From NCBI GenBank assembly GCA_018242505.1, contig JAFEBU010000027.1, positions 62,001 through 126,000 of the forward strand: 64,000 nucleotides of DNA, read 5' to 3'. This DNA is from Pseudomonadota bacterium. Its GTDB lineage: Bacteria; Pseudomonadota; Alphaproteobacteria; Reyranellales; Reyranellaceae. The notes beneath the pieces are model-generated. The model worked only from the letters and a program-made list of their open reading frames with translations, made no database searches and was not told the origin of the DNA. A program made the position numbers and the translations under genes. Of the stretch, positions 18,857 through 29,719 are shown in pieces. Within the stretch, counting starts at the first letter, position 1. Each line of letters starts with the position of its first letter.

Positions 18857-19420
18857 ATGTCAAACGAGCTGACGCCGTCGCAGACGATCGGGCCGTTCTA
18901 TTTCGGCACGCTGATCAAAGCCTATCGCCACGACCTCGCGCCGCCCGGCGTGGCCGGCGAACGCATCGACGTCGTGCTGAGCCTGCACGATGCCGACGGG
19001 GCCGTTGTGCCCGACGGTTTGTTCGAGATCTGGCAGGCCAACAGCCACGGCCGCTACAATCATCCCGAGGATCGGCGCAACCTGCCGCTCGACCCGGACT
19101 TCGACGGCTTCGGCCGTGCCTCGACCTGTATCGACGGCTCCAGCCACTTCAGCACCGTCAAGCCGGGGCGCGTGCCCTGGCCCGAGGGCGGCCTGCAGGC
19201 ACCGCACATCAACGTCTCGATCTTCGCCCGCGGCGTGCTCAATCGGTTGGCGACGCGGCTTTATTTCGACGGCGATCCGGCCAATGCCGAGGACCCCGTG
19301 CTGAAGGCGATCGACCCGAAGCGGCGTGCGACGCTGCTTGCCAAGCGTGACGCCAAGGGAACATGGCGCCTGCCGATCCATCTCGGCGGGCCGAACGAGA
19401 CCGTCTTTTTCGACTGCTGA
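18857..19420 (+). CDS. pcaG: Protocatechuate 3,4-dioxygenase alpha subunit
   Basis: A 187-residue partner of PcaH. It starts MSNELTPSQTIGPFYFGTL, the canonical PcaG N-terminus, and has EIWQANSHGRYNHPED and PHINVSIFARGVLNRLATRLYF. It is homologous to PcaH but lacks the second metal Tyr and both His (HIN instead of HIH), as expected for the non-catalytic alpha chain that shapes the substrate pocket. The ATG at 18857 lies 4 bases downstream of the pcaH stop, so translation is probably coupled. It converges on greB. Confidence 0.95.
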   Translation: MSNELTPSQTIGPFYFGTLIKAYRHDLAPPGVAGERIDVVLSLHDADGAVVPDGLFEIWQANSHGRYNHPEDRRNLPLDPDFDGFGRASTCIDGSSHFSTVKPGRVPWPEGGLQAPHINVSIFARGVLNRLATRLYFDGDPANAEDPVLKAIDPKRRATLLAKRDAKGTWRLPIHLGGPNETVFFDC

Positions 19421-19451
19421 GGCGAAGGCCGGAAGCCGGCGCCCTAGCGCC

Positions 19452-20003
19452 CTAGACGTATTCGACCTTCACGATCTCGATCTCCTCCACGCCGCCGGGC
19501 GTGCGCATCTTCACGAGATCGCCTTCGTAGGCGCGCAGCAATGCCTTGGCGATGGGGGAAATCCAGCTCACATGGCCCTTCGCCGGCTCGACCTCGTCGA
19601 TGCCCACGATCTTGATCGTGCGTTCGTCGCCCCTGGAATTGGCCCAGGTCACGGTGGCGCCGAAGAACACCTGGTCGGTCTTGGGGCGCTTCGCCGGATC
19701 GACGACCTCCGAGCGCTCCAGCCGCTTGCTGAGGAAGCGGATGCGCCGGTCGATCTCGCGCAGGCGCTTCTTGCCGTAGAGATAGTCGCCGTTCTCCGAC
19801 CGGTCGCCGTTGGCGGCGGCCCAGGACACAACCTGGACCACCTCCGGCCGGTCCTTGCGCATGAGCGTCATCAGCTCCTCGCGCAGGCGTTCGAAGCCCT
19901 GCGGGGTCATGTAGTTCTTCGCGCCGGCCGGCAGCCCACCTGTATCCTCGGGCAGGTCGTCGTCCAGTTCGGTGTCGCTCTCCTTGGTGAAGGCCTTGCT
20001 CAT
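19452..20003 (-). CDS. greB: Transcription elongation factor GreB
   Basis: A 183-residue GreA/GreB-type cleavage factor that rescues backtracked RNA polymerase. The first 25 residues are acidic (SDTELDDDLPED). The coiled-coil N-terminal domain follows with TPQGFERLREEL, then NGDRSENGDYLYGKKRLREID, which contains the Asp/Glu tip that reaches the polymerase active site. The C-terminal globular domain has VFFGATVTWAN and WISPIAKALLRAYEGDLV. The linker KRLREIDRRIRFLSKRLE is the GreB form. The start at 20003 is only 30 bases from the divergent ureD start, so both promoters must be compact or lie inside the genes. Confidence 0.93.
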   Translation of the reverse strand: MSKAFTKESDTELDDDLPEDTGGLPAGAKNYMTPQGFERLREELMTLMRKDRPEVVQVVSWAAANGDRSENGDYLYGKKRLREIDRRIRFLSKRLERSEVVDPAKRPKTDQVFFGATVTWANSRGDERTIKIVGIDEVEPAKGHVSWISPIAKALLRAYEGDLVKMRTPGGVEEIEIVKVEYV

Positions 20004-20033
20004 TTCGGTCCGTAATCTATCAAGGGCAGGCCG

Positions 20034-20849
20034 ATGAACGCTACCCGTCCCCGCCTGCAGCGCGCCTTCGGCGAGAGTCGCGTCGTCTTCGCGGTGCGGG
20101 ACGGAAAGACGCGCCTTGCCGATCTCTATCAACGCGATCCCTGCCGGGTCTTGTTCCCCGATCCGGAGCCGGGAAATCCGCCGGAAGCCGTTCTGCTGAC
20201 GACCTCGGGAGGCGTCACCGACGGCGACAGGCTGAAAATGACCGTGGAGGCGGGTCCGGGCACGCAGGCCGTGGCGGTGACACAGGCGGCGGAGAAGATC
20301 TACCGGGCTGCCGGGTCGGCCGACCATTGCGGCATCGATGTCGCGCTGACGGTCGGAAAGGATGCCGCGCTCGACTGGTTGCCACAGGAGACGATCGTCT
20401 TCCAGGGCGCGCGGCTGAAGCGCCGTACCGTGGCCAGCATCGCGCCCGGCGGATCGTTGCTGGCCTGCGAGATGGTGGTGCTGGGCCGCGCCGCCTCGGG
20501 TGAACGCTTCACCGAAGGTCTGCTGCTCGACGCCTGGTCGGTGCACCGTGCCGGCCGGCTGGTCTGGACCGACACGCTGCAGGTGGAAGGCGAGACGCCG
20601 ACCGGTGCGGGTTTCGGTGACGCCAATGCCCTCGCGACGGTGATCGGCGTATGGGAAACGCCCGAACCGCATTTCGAGACGATGCGGACGTTGCTGGAAA
20701 ATGCAGAGGCCGTGCGGGCGGGTGTCACCTCGGTCAACGGCGTGCTGGTGGCGCGATTGCTGGGCGAAGCAACCGTTGTGCGTCGTGCAGTGGTCCGTTT
20801 CCTCGCCGATTTCCGCGGCCGGCGACTGCCGCGCGTTTGGCACGTTTGA
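20034..20849 (+). CDS. ureD: Urease accessory protein UreD
   Basis: A 271-residue UreD/UreH, the scaffold that binds apo-urease and channels nickel from UreG. It contains LLTTSGGVTDGDRLKMTVEAGPG at about residues 57-79, AEKIYRA, LPQETIVFQGARLKRRT and the C-terminal VVRRAVVRFLADFRGRRLPRVWHV typical of UreD. The final Trp segment is where chains normally end, so it is full length. It begins the urease operon ureD-A-BC-E-F-G. The start is 30 bases from divergent greB. No ureJ or nickel permease gene accompanies the cluster. Confidence 0.95.
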   Translation: MNATRPRLQRAFGESRVVFAVRDGKTRLADLYQRDPCRVLFPDPEPGNPPEAVLLTTSGGVTDGDRLKMTVEAGPGTQAVAVTQAAEKIYRAAGSADHCGIDVALTVGKDAALDWLPQETIVFQGARLKRRTVASIAPGGSLLACEMVVLGRAASGERFTEGLLLDAWSVHRAGRLVWTDTLQVEGETPTGAGFGDANALATVIGVWETPEPHFETMRTLLENAEAVRAGVTSVNGVLVARLLGEATVVRRAVVRFLADFRGRRLPRVWHV

Positions 20850-20901
20850 TGCATCGATGCGCCGGATATAGTCAAATAATGGACAAGGGGGAACGCGGGC
20901 A

Positions 20902-21204
20902 ATGAATCTCACGCCTCGCGAAAAGGACAAGCTGCTGATCGCGATGGCGGCCAATGTCGCGCGCCGGCGCCTCGAGCGCGGCGTGAAGCTCAACCACCCG
21001 GAGGCGGTGGCGTTGATCACCGATTTCGTGGTCGAGGGCGCGCGCGACGGCCGCCCGGTCGCCGAGCTGATGCGCGACGGCGGCACCGTGATCCGGCGCG
21101 AGCAGGTGATGGAAGGCGTGGCCGAGATGATCCACGAGATCCAGGTCGAGGCGACCTTCCCCGACGGCACCAAGCTCGTCACTGTCCACAACCCGATCCG
21201 CTGA
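20902..21204 (+). CDS. ureA: Urease gamma subunit
   Basis: A 100-residue Ure[18 protein letters not shown] is the canonical start, followed by [20 protein letters not shown] and [29 protein letters not shown], ending in the usual HNPI-R. It is a structural subunit with no metal ligands. It lies 52 bases after ureD and 12 bases before the fused ureBC gene. The AAGGGGGAACGCGGGCA region upstream supplies the RBS. UreA has remained a separate chain although the next two subunits are joined. Confidence 0.97.
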   Translation: MNLTPREKDKLLIAMAANVARRRLERGVKLNHPEAVALITDFVVEGARDGRPVAELMRDGGTVIRREQVMEGVAEMIHEIQVEATFPDGTKLVTVHNPIR

Positions 21205-21216
21205 GGACAGCCTGTC

Positions 21217-23268
<2,052 letters not shown>

Positions 23269-23349
23269 GGGACCTAATGTTTCATTGCTGGGCGCGCGCC
23301 ACTGCAGTAGCGCGATCGTTCTCTGTCATCCGCAAAGATGAGCGACCGA

Positions 23350-23369
23350 GCGCGGAGGTTGCTCCGCGC
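23350..23369 (+). repeat. Intra-operon hairpin between ureBC and ureE
   Basis: The 121-base gap between ureBC and ureE contains a perfect 8-bp stem, GCGCGGAG at 23350-23357 and CTCCGCGC at 23362-23369, with a GTTG loop. It is flanked by further imperfect complementarity (GCGA at 23342 and TCGC at 23373). No U-tract follows, so it is unlikely to be an efficient intrinsic terminator. It could be an intergenic palindromic repeat or an mRNA processing/stability element that lowers accessory-gene expression relative to the structural genes. Function is inferred only from position. Confidence 0.55.
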
Positions 23370-23389
23370 GAATCGCTCGCTTCCGGCCT

Positions 23390-23878
23390 ATGAAGAGAGC
23401 CACTGAAGTCGTTCGCGTAGGCCGCTGGCCGACGGCGGAAAGGATCGACGCCGTCACCCTGCCGTACGACGACCGCTATCGCCGGCGGCTCAGGTTGCTG
23501 GGCGACGGCGGCACCGACTTCCTGCTCGACCTTGTCGAGCCGATCGTACTGCACACCGGCGACGGGCTCCGGCTCGAGGAGGGGGGCTATGTCGAGGTCA
23601 GGGCGGCGGCAGAGGACCTTGTCGAGGTGCGTGCCCGGGATGCGGTCGCTTTCGCGCGGATCGCCTGGCATCTCGGCAACCGACATCTGCCGACCGAGAT
23701 CGCAAGCGACCGCATCCTGATCCGTGACGACCACGTCATCGTCGACATGCTGAAAGGGCTGGGCGCGGAGGTCCGCAAGGTCAGGGCGCCCTTCGATCCC
23801 GAAGGCGGGGCCTACGGCCAGCACAACCACGATCCTGGCCATCGCCATGGCGCCTTGCATGACGAGCGCCATGGTTGA
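23390..23878 (+). CDS. ureE: Urease accessory protein UreE (nickel metallochaperone)
   Basis: A 162-residue UreE. The N-terminal peptide-binding domain starts about residue 20 (DAVTLPYDDRYRRRLRL), and the metal-binding domain shows AWHLGNRHLPTEI, with the family's metal-binding His between Gly-Asn and Leu-Pro, and LGAEVRKVRAPFDPEGGAYG. The C-terminal tail is His-rich (HNHDPGHRHG and ERHG), which binds extra Ni2+. It delivers nickel to UreG. It follows a 121-base gap with a hairpin after ureBC, and its end overlaps ureF by 8 bases. Confidence 0.93.
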   Translation: MKRATEVVRVGRWPTAERIDAVTLPYDDRYRRRLRLLGDGGTDFLLDLVEPIVLHTGDGLRLEEGGYVEVRAAAEDLVEVRARDAVAFARIAWHLGNRHLPTEIASDRILIRDDHVIVDMLKGLGAEVRKVRAPFDPEGGAYGQHNHDPGHRHGALHDERHG

Positions 23879-24551
23879 TGTCCTCTATCGATTGCTGGCC
23901 TGGCTGTCGCCGGCCTATCCCATCGGCGCCTTCAGCTACAGCCACGGGATCGAGACGGCAGTGGAGGAAGGCTTCGTCAGGGATCGCGGGTCGCTGGTCA
24001 CGTGGCTGGAAAGCGTTCTGCGCGATGGCACGGGTCGCGTCGACGGGGCGCTGTTCGCGATGGCCTGGCGGGCCGCGGACGCCGGGGATTGGCCAGTGTT
24101 CGACGCCATCGCCGAACGGGCGGCCGCCTGGCGGGGGACGTCCGAGATGGCACTCGAATCGCGCCAGCAGGGCGGCTCCTTCCTCGCGATTACCCGCACG
24201 GCTTGGCGGCACCCCGATCTAGACGCCGTGCACGAGCGACTGGGGGGCGAGATTGCCCTGCCGGTCGCCGTGGCACTGGCGGCCGCCGTGCATGGCATTG
24301 CACTTGAGACAGCGCTTGGCGGCTATCTCCATGCCTTCACGGCCAACCTGATTTCGGCCGCCGTGCGGGTCGTGCCGCTGGGACAGAGCGACGGCCAGTT
24401 GGCGCTGGCCAGCCTCGAAGAGGCGGTGAGGCGAGCGGCGGAAGCCGCCGTCGCCGTTCCCGACCTCGATGAGGTGGGCACCGCAACCCCATTGCTCGAT
24501 TGGTGTTCAATGCGGCACGAGACCCAGTACACGCGCCTGTTCCGCTCGTGA
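23871..24551 (+). CDS. ureF: Urease accessory protein UreF
   Basis: A 226-residue all-helical UreF, which links UreD-urease with UreG and acts as a fidelity factor for nickel insertion. [23 protein letters not shown] is the conserved N-terminal helix-turn, and [11 protein letters not shown] matches the family E-x-x-x-Q-G segment. The C-terminal half has [39 protein letters not shown] chose the ATG at 23871, which overlaps the ureE stop; an in-frame ATG at 23847 would add eight residues inside the ureE His tail. It is followed by ureG after 37 bases. Confidence 0.94.
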   Translation: MVDVLYRLLAWLSPAYPIGAFSYSHGIETAVEEGFVRDRGSLVTWLESVLRDGTGRVDGALFAMAWRAADAGDWPVFDAIAERAAAWRGTSEMALESRQQGGSFLAITRTAWRHPDLDAVHERLGGEIALPVAVALAAAVHGIALETALGGYLHAFTANLISAAVRVVPLGQSDGQLALASLEEAVRRAAEAAVAVPDLDEVGTATPLLDWCSMRHETQYTRLFRS

Positions 24552-24588
24552 CGCGGCCGGCGTAAATGGATCGACAGGAGCGTTCAGG

Positions 24589-25206
24589 ATGGATGTGCGG
24601 GGTCCCTTGCGGGTAGGTGTCGGCGGTCCGGTGGGATCGGGCAAGACGGCGCTTGTCGAACGCCTTTGCAAGAAGATGCGTGAGACCTATGACATCGCCG
24701 TCGTCACCAACGACATCTATACCAAGGAGGATGCCGAGTTCCTGACCCGCGCGGGAGCGCTGGCGCCGGAGCGTATCGTGGGCGTCGAAACCGGCGGCTG
24801 CCCGCATACCGCCATCCGCGAGGATGCCTCGATCAATCTCGCGGCCGTCTCGGACATCGTCCGCAAGTGGCCGAAGCTCGAGATCGTGTTCGTCGAATCG
24901 GGGGGCGACAACCTCGCTGCCACTTTCTCGCCCGAACTCGCCGACCTCACGATCTATGTCATCGACGTGGCGGCCGGTGAGAAGATCCCGCGCAAGGGTG
25001 GACCCGGCATCACGCGCTCCGATCTCCTGGTGATCAACAAGATCGACCTCGCGCCACTCGTCGGCGCCAATCTCGACGTGATGGATCGCGATGCCCGCAG
25101 GATGCGTGGCCAGCGGCCATTCCTGTTCACCAATCTCAAGGAGAACAAGGGAGTCGAGGAGGTCGCGGCCTTCATCGTACGCCAGGGCGGGCTAGCGGCG
25201 CACTAA
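24589..25206 (+). CDS. ureG: Urease accessory GTPase UreG
   Basis: A 205-residue SIMIBI GTPase that powers nickel insertion into urease. The start at 24589 gives [26 protein letters not shown] with the P-loop at residues 11-18. The switch region has [31 protein letters not shown] (the Cys-Pro-His nickel-bridging motif) and [30 protein letters not shown] supplies guanine specificity. The frame is open further upstream but without an RBS, whereas ACAGGAG precedes this ATG. TetR follows 10 bases later and is likely in the same transcript. Confidence 0.96.
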   Translation: MDVRGPLRVGVGGPVGSGKTALVERLCKKMRETYDIAVVTNDIYTKEDAEFLTRAGALAPERIVGVETGGCPHTAIREDASINLAAVSDIVRKWPKLEIVFVESGGDNLAATFSPELADLTIYVIDVAAGEKIPRKGGPGITRSDLLVINKIDLAPLVGANLDVMDRDARRMRGQRPFLFTNLKENKGVEEVAAFIVRQGGLAAH

Positions 25207-25216
25207 GAGCACCGAC

Positions 25217-25897
25217 ATGTCTCGATCCCTAAAGACGACGTCTCCGCTCCGGCCGCGCAAGACGCCGCGGCAGCCGCGCTCCTCCGAAACCGTGGCGTCG
25301 ATCCTGGAGGCGGCGGCTCAGGTCCTGGAGACAAAAGGCCTCGAAGGCTTCAATACGAACGCTGTCGCACAGCGGGCAGGCGTCAGTATCGGATCGCTCT
25401 ATCAGTATTTTCCCGGCAAGGACGCCTTGACGATCGCGCTCATGCGCCGCGAGACGGAGCGATTCAGGGCCGACGCTGTCAAGGCGCTGAACCAGCCCTC
25501 GGGCATCGCGGCGATGGATTATCTGATCGCGGCCACGGTCAGGCAGCAACTGCGGCGGCCCATACTGGCCCGCCTTCTCGACGTGGAAGAGAGCCGGCCA
25601 GCGTTTCGCGCCGAGGTGACGGGAATGAAGAGGTTCCGGGCCATGATCGTCGAAATCATCCGGCGCGACGACATGCCGAAGCTGGCACGGCCAGAGGTTG
25701 CGGCCGGCGATCTTGCGGCCATGATGAGAGGCATGGTGGATGCAGCGGGCGAGTGCGAAGAAGGCGATGTCCAGGACCTCGAACGTCGCGTTCGGGCGGG
25801 CGTCTTCGGCTATCTTTCCGAGGCGGCCAACATCGATGGCAAGTTGCCCGTCATGCGCCGGAATGTGAGTAGGCGCCGCAGGTCGGCGAAGATCTGA
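25217..25897 (+). CDS. TetR/AcrR family transcriptional regulator
   Basis: A 226-residue TetR-type repressor. A basic N-terminus (RPRKTPRQPRSSETVASIL) leads to the helix-turn-helix FNTNAVAQRAGVSIGSLYQYFPGKDAL at about residues 47-73. The C-terminal ligand domain is not diagnostic. It follows ureG by 10 bases, so it is probably co-transcribed with the urease operon, an unusual place for a TetR gene. Whether it controls urease, urt or the VOC gene cannot be told. A 6-bp inverted repeat with TTTT loop at 25970-25985 is downstream and could be an operator. Confidence 0.88.
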   Translation: MSRSLKTTSPLRPRKTPRQPRSSETVASILEAAAQVLETKGLEGFNTNAVAQRAGVSIGSLYQYFPGKDALTIALMRRETERFRADAVKALNQPSGIAAMDYLIAATVRQQLRRPILARLLDVEESRPAFRAEVTGMKRFRAMIVEIIRRDDMPKLARPEVAAGDLAAMMRGMVDAAGECEEGDVQDLERRVRAGVFGYLSEAANIDGKLPVMRRNVSRRRRSAKI

Positions 25898-26047
25898 AGC
25901 GTTAAAGCATTCATTCTACGGGCTTTTCAGGGGTCTCGCGGCGGCCCGATGCCATGCGAGTAGCCGATAATGAGCTTTTGCTCATATTACCTGTCGATGG
26001 CGGGAGAGCGGCACGGGGCCGCTCCGCTTCAAGACGGATGGACCACA

Positions 26048-26458
26048 ATGATGGACACGATCAGCACAATGAAGCTCAATCACCTGAGCTTTCCCACCAG
26101 CGACCTGCCGGCCACGGCAGAATTCTTCGCGAAGCATTTGGGCTTCACGATCGCCCAGAAAGTCGGCGAGAAGTACTACATCCTGAAACGGCCCGGCTTC
26201 GACGTGGTGATCGAGACGGCGACCGACGCCAAGCCCGATTGGCCCGGAAACTTCCATATCGGCTTCGAGCTCCCGAGTGTCGAGGAGGTTCGCAGGCTCT
26301 ACGACCGGTTCAAGGCCGATGGCGTTCACCTCGAGACCGACATCTTCAACAACGACCGCGGATCCCGTTTCTTCTGCCGGGCGCCCGGTGGCGTGATGTT
26401 CGAGCTGAATACGCGTGCCGATGCTTCCGAGGAGTATCGCGGAACATTCGACAATTGA
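26048..26458 (+). CDS. VOC family (glyoxalase-like) protein
   Basis: A 136-residue vicinal-oxygen-chelate protein. The start at 26048 gives MMDTISTMKLNHLSFPTSDLPATAEFFAKHLGF, the first beta-alpha-beta-beta-beta module with His at about residue 12. The second has GFELPSVEEVRRLYDRFKADGVHLETD, then FFCRAPGGVMFELNTR with the conserved Glu metal ligand. Family members are glyoxalases, extradiol dioxygenases or resistance proteins. It lies between the TetR gene and urtA, alone on its transcript. The frame opens at 25970 but that part has no homology-like features or strong RBS. Confidence 0.82.
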   Translation: MMDTISTMKLNHLSFPTSDLPATAEFFAKHLGFTIAQKVGEKYYILKRPGFDVVIETATDAKPDWPGNFHIGFELPSVEEVRRLYDRFKADGVHLETDIFNNDRGSRFFCRAPGGVMFELNTRADASEEYRGTFDN

Positions 26459-26674
26459 ACCTTGCGATGCGCACCTGAGCAACCGGCGCGTCGGCAAAGG
26501 TCAAATCTCCGGCAGGTGACCGCATCCTGGGCAAATATCTGCCCTCCAGCGGGAACACCTGCTTTGGAGGATCCGTCCAGCCTGAATCAAACGTGTTTGT
26601 GAGCCGTCAATTCTGCGGTTCCCAGGGGTGTTGGACGATTCCACCAACTCCGGACGTCTTTCTCGCCCCTGACT

Positions 26675-26690
26675 TGGCACGGCTTTCGCT
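26675..26690 (+). promoter_or_regulatory. Predicted sigma-54 promoter upstream of urtA
   Basis: TGGCACGGCTTTCGCT at 26675-26690 matches the sigma-54 consensus TGGCACG-N4-TTGCW with one mismatch (TTGC is TCGC). The GG and GC dinucleotides have the required 10-base spacing between them. It sits 49 bases before the urtA ATG, and AAGGAG precedes the start codon. Urea uptake operons are commonly under NtrC/sigma-54 control, so nitrogen limitation is the likely signal. Three CACCTG/CAGGTG half-sites upstream (26472, 26513, 26556) are 41-43 bases apart; their role is unknown. Confidence 0.6.
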
Positions 26691-26739
26691 TTCCTGATCC
26701 CGGCGGGCTTTCCGTCAAGACAAGAAGAAGGAGAGCGGG

Positions 26740-28035
26740 ATGAAGTTGGGATCACTTTTGCGGACGGGCCTCGTCGCCGCTGGCCTCCTGGCTGGCGCTG
26801 CGGCTGGAGCCTTCGCCCAGGACAAGGAGCCGATCAAGGTCGGCATCCTTCATTCCCTGTCCGGCACCATGGCCATCAGCGAGACGACGCTGAAGGACGT
26901 CATGCTGATGCTGATCGACGAGCAGAACAAGAAGGGCGGCCTGCTGGGCCGCAAGCTCGAAGCCGTGGTGGTCGATCCGGCCTCGAACTGGCCGCTGTTC
27001 GCCGAAAAGGCGCGTGAGCTTTTGCAGAAGGACAAGGTGGCCGCCGTGTTCGGCTGCTGGACATCGGTCAGCCGCAAGTCGGTGCTGCCGGTGTTCGAGG
27101 AGCTGAACGGGCTCCTGTTCTATCCCGTCCAGTACGAGGGCGAGGAGAGCTCGCGCAACGTCTTCTACACCGGTGCGGCGCCCAACCAGCAAGCGATCCC
27201 GGCGGTCGACTACCTGATGCAGAACGAGGGCGTGAAGCGCTGGGTGCTGGCCGGCACCGACTACGTCTATCCACGCACCACCAACAAGATCCTCGAGGCC
27301 TACCTCAAGATGAAGGGCGTCAAGGCCGAGGACATCATGATCAACTACACGCCGTTCGGTCACTCCGACTGGCAGTCGATCGTGGCCGAGATCAAGAAGT
27401 TCGGCTCGGCCGGCAAGAAGACGGCGGTGGTCTCGACCATCAACGGTGACGCCAACGTGCCCTTCTACAAGGAGCTCGCCAACCAGGGTATCAAGGCCAA
27501 GGACATCCCGGTCGTGGCCTTCTCGGTCGGCGAGGAAGAGCTGGCCGGCATCGATACCAAGCCGCTGGTCGGCCATCTCGCCGCCTGGAACTACTTCGAG
27601 TCGGTCAAGACACCGCTCAACGAGCAGTTCATCAAGGAGTGGAAGGCGTTCACCAAGAATCCAAAGCGCGTGACCAACGACCCGATGGAAGCGCACATGA
27701 TCGGCTTCAACATGTGGGTGCAGGCCGTGAAGAAGGCCGGCAGCACCGACCCGGACAAGGTGATCGATGCCATCATCGGCGTGTCAGTTCCCAACCTGAC
27801 GGGCGGCTATGCCACCATGATGCCGAACCACCACATCACCAAGCCGGTCCTGATCGGCGAGATCCAGGGTGATGGCCAGTTCGATGTCGTCTGGCAGACT
27901 CCGGGCGAGGTCGTGGGGGATGAGTGGTCGGACTATCTGCCCGATTCAAAGAATCTGATCTCCGATTGGCGCAAGCCGATGAACTGCGGCAATTTCAATG
28001 TCGCCACGGGCAAGTGCGGCGGCAAGGGCCTCTAG
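26740..28035 (+). CDS. urtA: Urea ABC transporter substrate-binding protein UrtA
   Basis: A 431-residue periplasmic urea-binding protein. MKLGSLLRTGLVAAGLLAGAAAGAFAQ is a Sec signal peptide. The mature protein starts DKEPIKVGILHSLSGTMAISETTLKD, the UrtA form of the branched-chain amino-acid-binding fold, and has FGCWTSVSRKSVLPVFEELNGLLFYPVQYEGEESS, a UrtA-specific signature. Cys appears in FGCWTS. It delivers urea (or short amides) to UrtBC. A near-consensus sigma-54 promoter precedes it. urtB begins 70 bases downstream. Highly expressed type: codon use is strongly biased to GAG/AAG and CTG. Confidence 0.96.
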   Translation: MKLGSLLRTGLVAAGLLAGAAAGAFAQDKEPIKVGILHSLSGTMAISETTLKDVMLMLIDEQNKKGGLLGRKLEAVVVDPASNWPLFAEKARELLQKDKVAAVFGCWTSVSRKSVLPVFEELNGLLFYPVQYEGEESSRNVFYTGAAPNQQAIPAVDYLMQNEGVKRWVLAGTDYVYPRTTNKILEAYLKMKGVKAEDIMINYTPFGHSDWQSIVAEIKKFGSAGKKTAVVSTINGDANVPFYKELANQGIKAKDIPVVAFSVGEEELAGIDTKPLVGHLAAWNYFESVKTPLNEQFIKEWKAFTKNPKRVTNDPMEAHMIGFNMWVQAVKKAGSTDPDKVIDAIIGVSVPNLTGGYATMMPNHHITKPVLIGEIQGDGQFDVVWQTPGEVVGDEWSDYLPDSKNLISDWRKPMNCGNFNVATGKCGGKGL

Positions 28036-28105
28036 GTCCACCGGCAACCGGGCGGGGCGGCTTTCCGGCTGCACCGCCCGTTCTCTCCAGGCGATTTTCC
28101 TGCAC

Positions 28106-29719
28106 ATGACCCCATCGCGCGTGCTCACTGGCATGGTCTCGCTGATCACCGCGCTCGCGCTCGCTGGTGCGGCGGTCGCGGGCGATCTCGGAACCCTTGT
28201 CGTCAATTTGACGACCGGCGGCTTCGGCGATCGGGAGACCGCCATCAACGCGCTGGCCGCGTCGGGGGAGCCGCGGGCCGCGCCGATCCTGGAAGCGCTC
28301 GGCGCGGGCCGACTCTATGTCCGCCCGGCCGACAAGGCCGTGGTCATCGGCAAGGCCCAAGGCAACCAACTGGACCTGACCGACGCCCTCACAGGCAAGC
28401 CTGCGGGGACGGCGTCCGAGGATGCGCTACAGCGTGTGCGCATCAACAATCGACTGCGTGGCGTCATCGACGACGCCGTCGGATCTCTGACGCTGTTGAG
28501 CCCGGACCCCAGGATGCGCCGCAGCGCCGCCGACTCGCTCTTCAAGCAGCGCAGTCCATCGGCACTGCCGGCGGTCGAGCATGCCTTGGCAGCGGAGAAA
28601 GACGCCGGGATCAAGCGTGCCTTCGCCGAGGCCCGGGCGTCGATCATTCTTGCGTCCAACGATGCCTCCAAGGCCCAGAAACTTGAAGCCATTTCCGTCA
28701 TACGTGGCCGCGGCGACCGCGACGCGATGGGGTTTCTGCAGGCGGCCGCATCGTCCTCCGATGCCGACATCAAGGCTGCGGCCACGGCAGCGGCAGGTTC
28801 GCTGAACCAGACACTTGCGGTCTGGGAAGCGGCACAGAATGTCTGGTACGGCATCTCGCTGGGCTCGGTGCTGCTGCTGGCGGCGATCGGGTTGGCCATC
28901 ACGTTCGGCACCATGGGCGTGATCAACATGGCCCATGGCGAAATGGTGATGCTGGGAGCCTACACGACCTTTGTCGTGCAACAGGTGATCCTGGCCTACG
29001 CCCCCGGCCTGTTCGACGCTTCGATCGTGATCGCATTGCCGTTGGCCTTCCTGGTCGCGGGCGTCATTGGCGTCCTGATCGAGCGCAGCGTCATCCGCTT
29101 CCTCTACGGTCGGCCGCTCGACACGCTGCTCGCGACCTGGGGATTGTCGCTGGTGCTGCAGCAGGCGGTGCGCACGATCTTCGGTCCGACCAACCGTGAA
29201 GTCCGCGCGCCGTCCTGGATGTCGGGTTCGTTCCTGGTCGGCCAGATCGATGTCACCTACGGACGCCTGTGGATCGTCGTGTTCGCGCTTCTGGTCTTTG
29301 CGGTGCTGATTCTGGTCCTGCGCAAGACGCCTCTCGGTCTCCACATGCGTGCGGTGACGCAGAACCGGCCGATGGCCGCGGCCATGGGAATCCGCACGCC
29401 CCGCGTGGATGCGCTCACCTTCGGACTGGGCTCGGGCATCGCGGGGCTCGCCGGCGTGGCGCTGTCCCAAATCGACAATGTCAGCCCCAACCTCGGCCAA
29501 GGCTACATCATCGATTCCTTCATGGTCGTGGTGTTCGGCGGCGTGGGCAATCTCTTCGGCACGCTTTTGGGCGCAACCGCGCTCGGCATCGCCAACAAGT
29601 TCCTCGAGCCCTATGCCGGCGCGGTGCTGGGCAAGATCCTGGTGTTGGTCTTCATCATCCTCTTCATCCAGCGCCGCCCGCGCGGGATGTTCGCGCTGAA
29701 AGGCCGGGCGGTCGAATGA
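28106..29719 (+). CDS. urtB: Urea ABC transporter permease UrtB
   Basis: A 537-residue inner-membrane permease. The start at 28106 gives MTPSRVLTGMVSLITALALAGAAVAG, a signal-like segment. A periplasmic region of about 230 residues follows, with alpha-helical repeats typical of UrtB N-termini. The membrane domain runs from about 245 (WYGISLGSVLLLAAIGLAITFG) with the LivH-type MGVINMAHGEMVMLGAY motif and PLGLHMRAVTQNRPMAAAMGI, the EAA-like loop. It pairs with UrtC to form the channel for urea. Its stop overlaps the urtC start (ATGA). Confidence 0.95.
   Translation: MTPSRVLTGMVSLITALALAGAAVAGDLGTLVVNLTTGGFGDRETAINALAASGEPRAAPILEALGAGRLYVRPADKAVVIGKAQGNQLDLTDALTGKPAGTASEDALQRVRINNRLRGVIDDAVGSLTLLSPDPRMRRSAADSLFKQRSPSALPAVEHALAAEKDAGIKRAFAEARASIILASNDASKAQKLEAISVIRGRGDRDAMGFLQAAASSSDADIKAAATAAAGSLNQTLAVWEAAQNVWYGISLGSVLLLAAIGLAITFGTMGVINMAHGEMVMLGAYTTFVVQQVILAYAPGLFDASIVIALPLAFLVAGVIGVLIERSVIRFLYGRPLDTLLATWGLSLVLQQAVRTIFGPTNREVRAPSWMSGSFLVGQIDVTYGRLWIVVFALLVFAVLILVLRKTPLGLHMRAVTQNRPMAAAMGIRTPRVDALTFGLGSGIAGLAGVALSQIDNVSPNLGQGYIIDSFMVVVFGGVGNLFGTLLGATALGIANKFLEPYAGAVLGKILVLVFIILFIQRRPRGMFALKGRAVE

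Noticed and set aside
25970..26047. Earlier start for the VOC protein within an ATGAGC-TTTT-GCTCAT hairpin
   Set aside because: The extra 26 residues have no family character; the ATG at 26048 fits the fold.
26470..26562. CACCTG/CAGGTG half-sites as an NtrC site
   Set aside because: They do not match the NtrC consensus TGCACY-N5-RGTGCA well enough to be called one.
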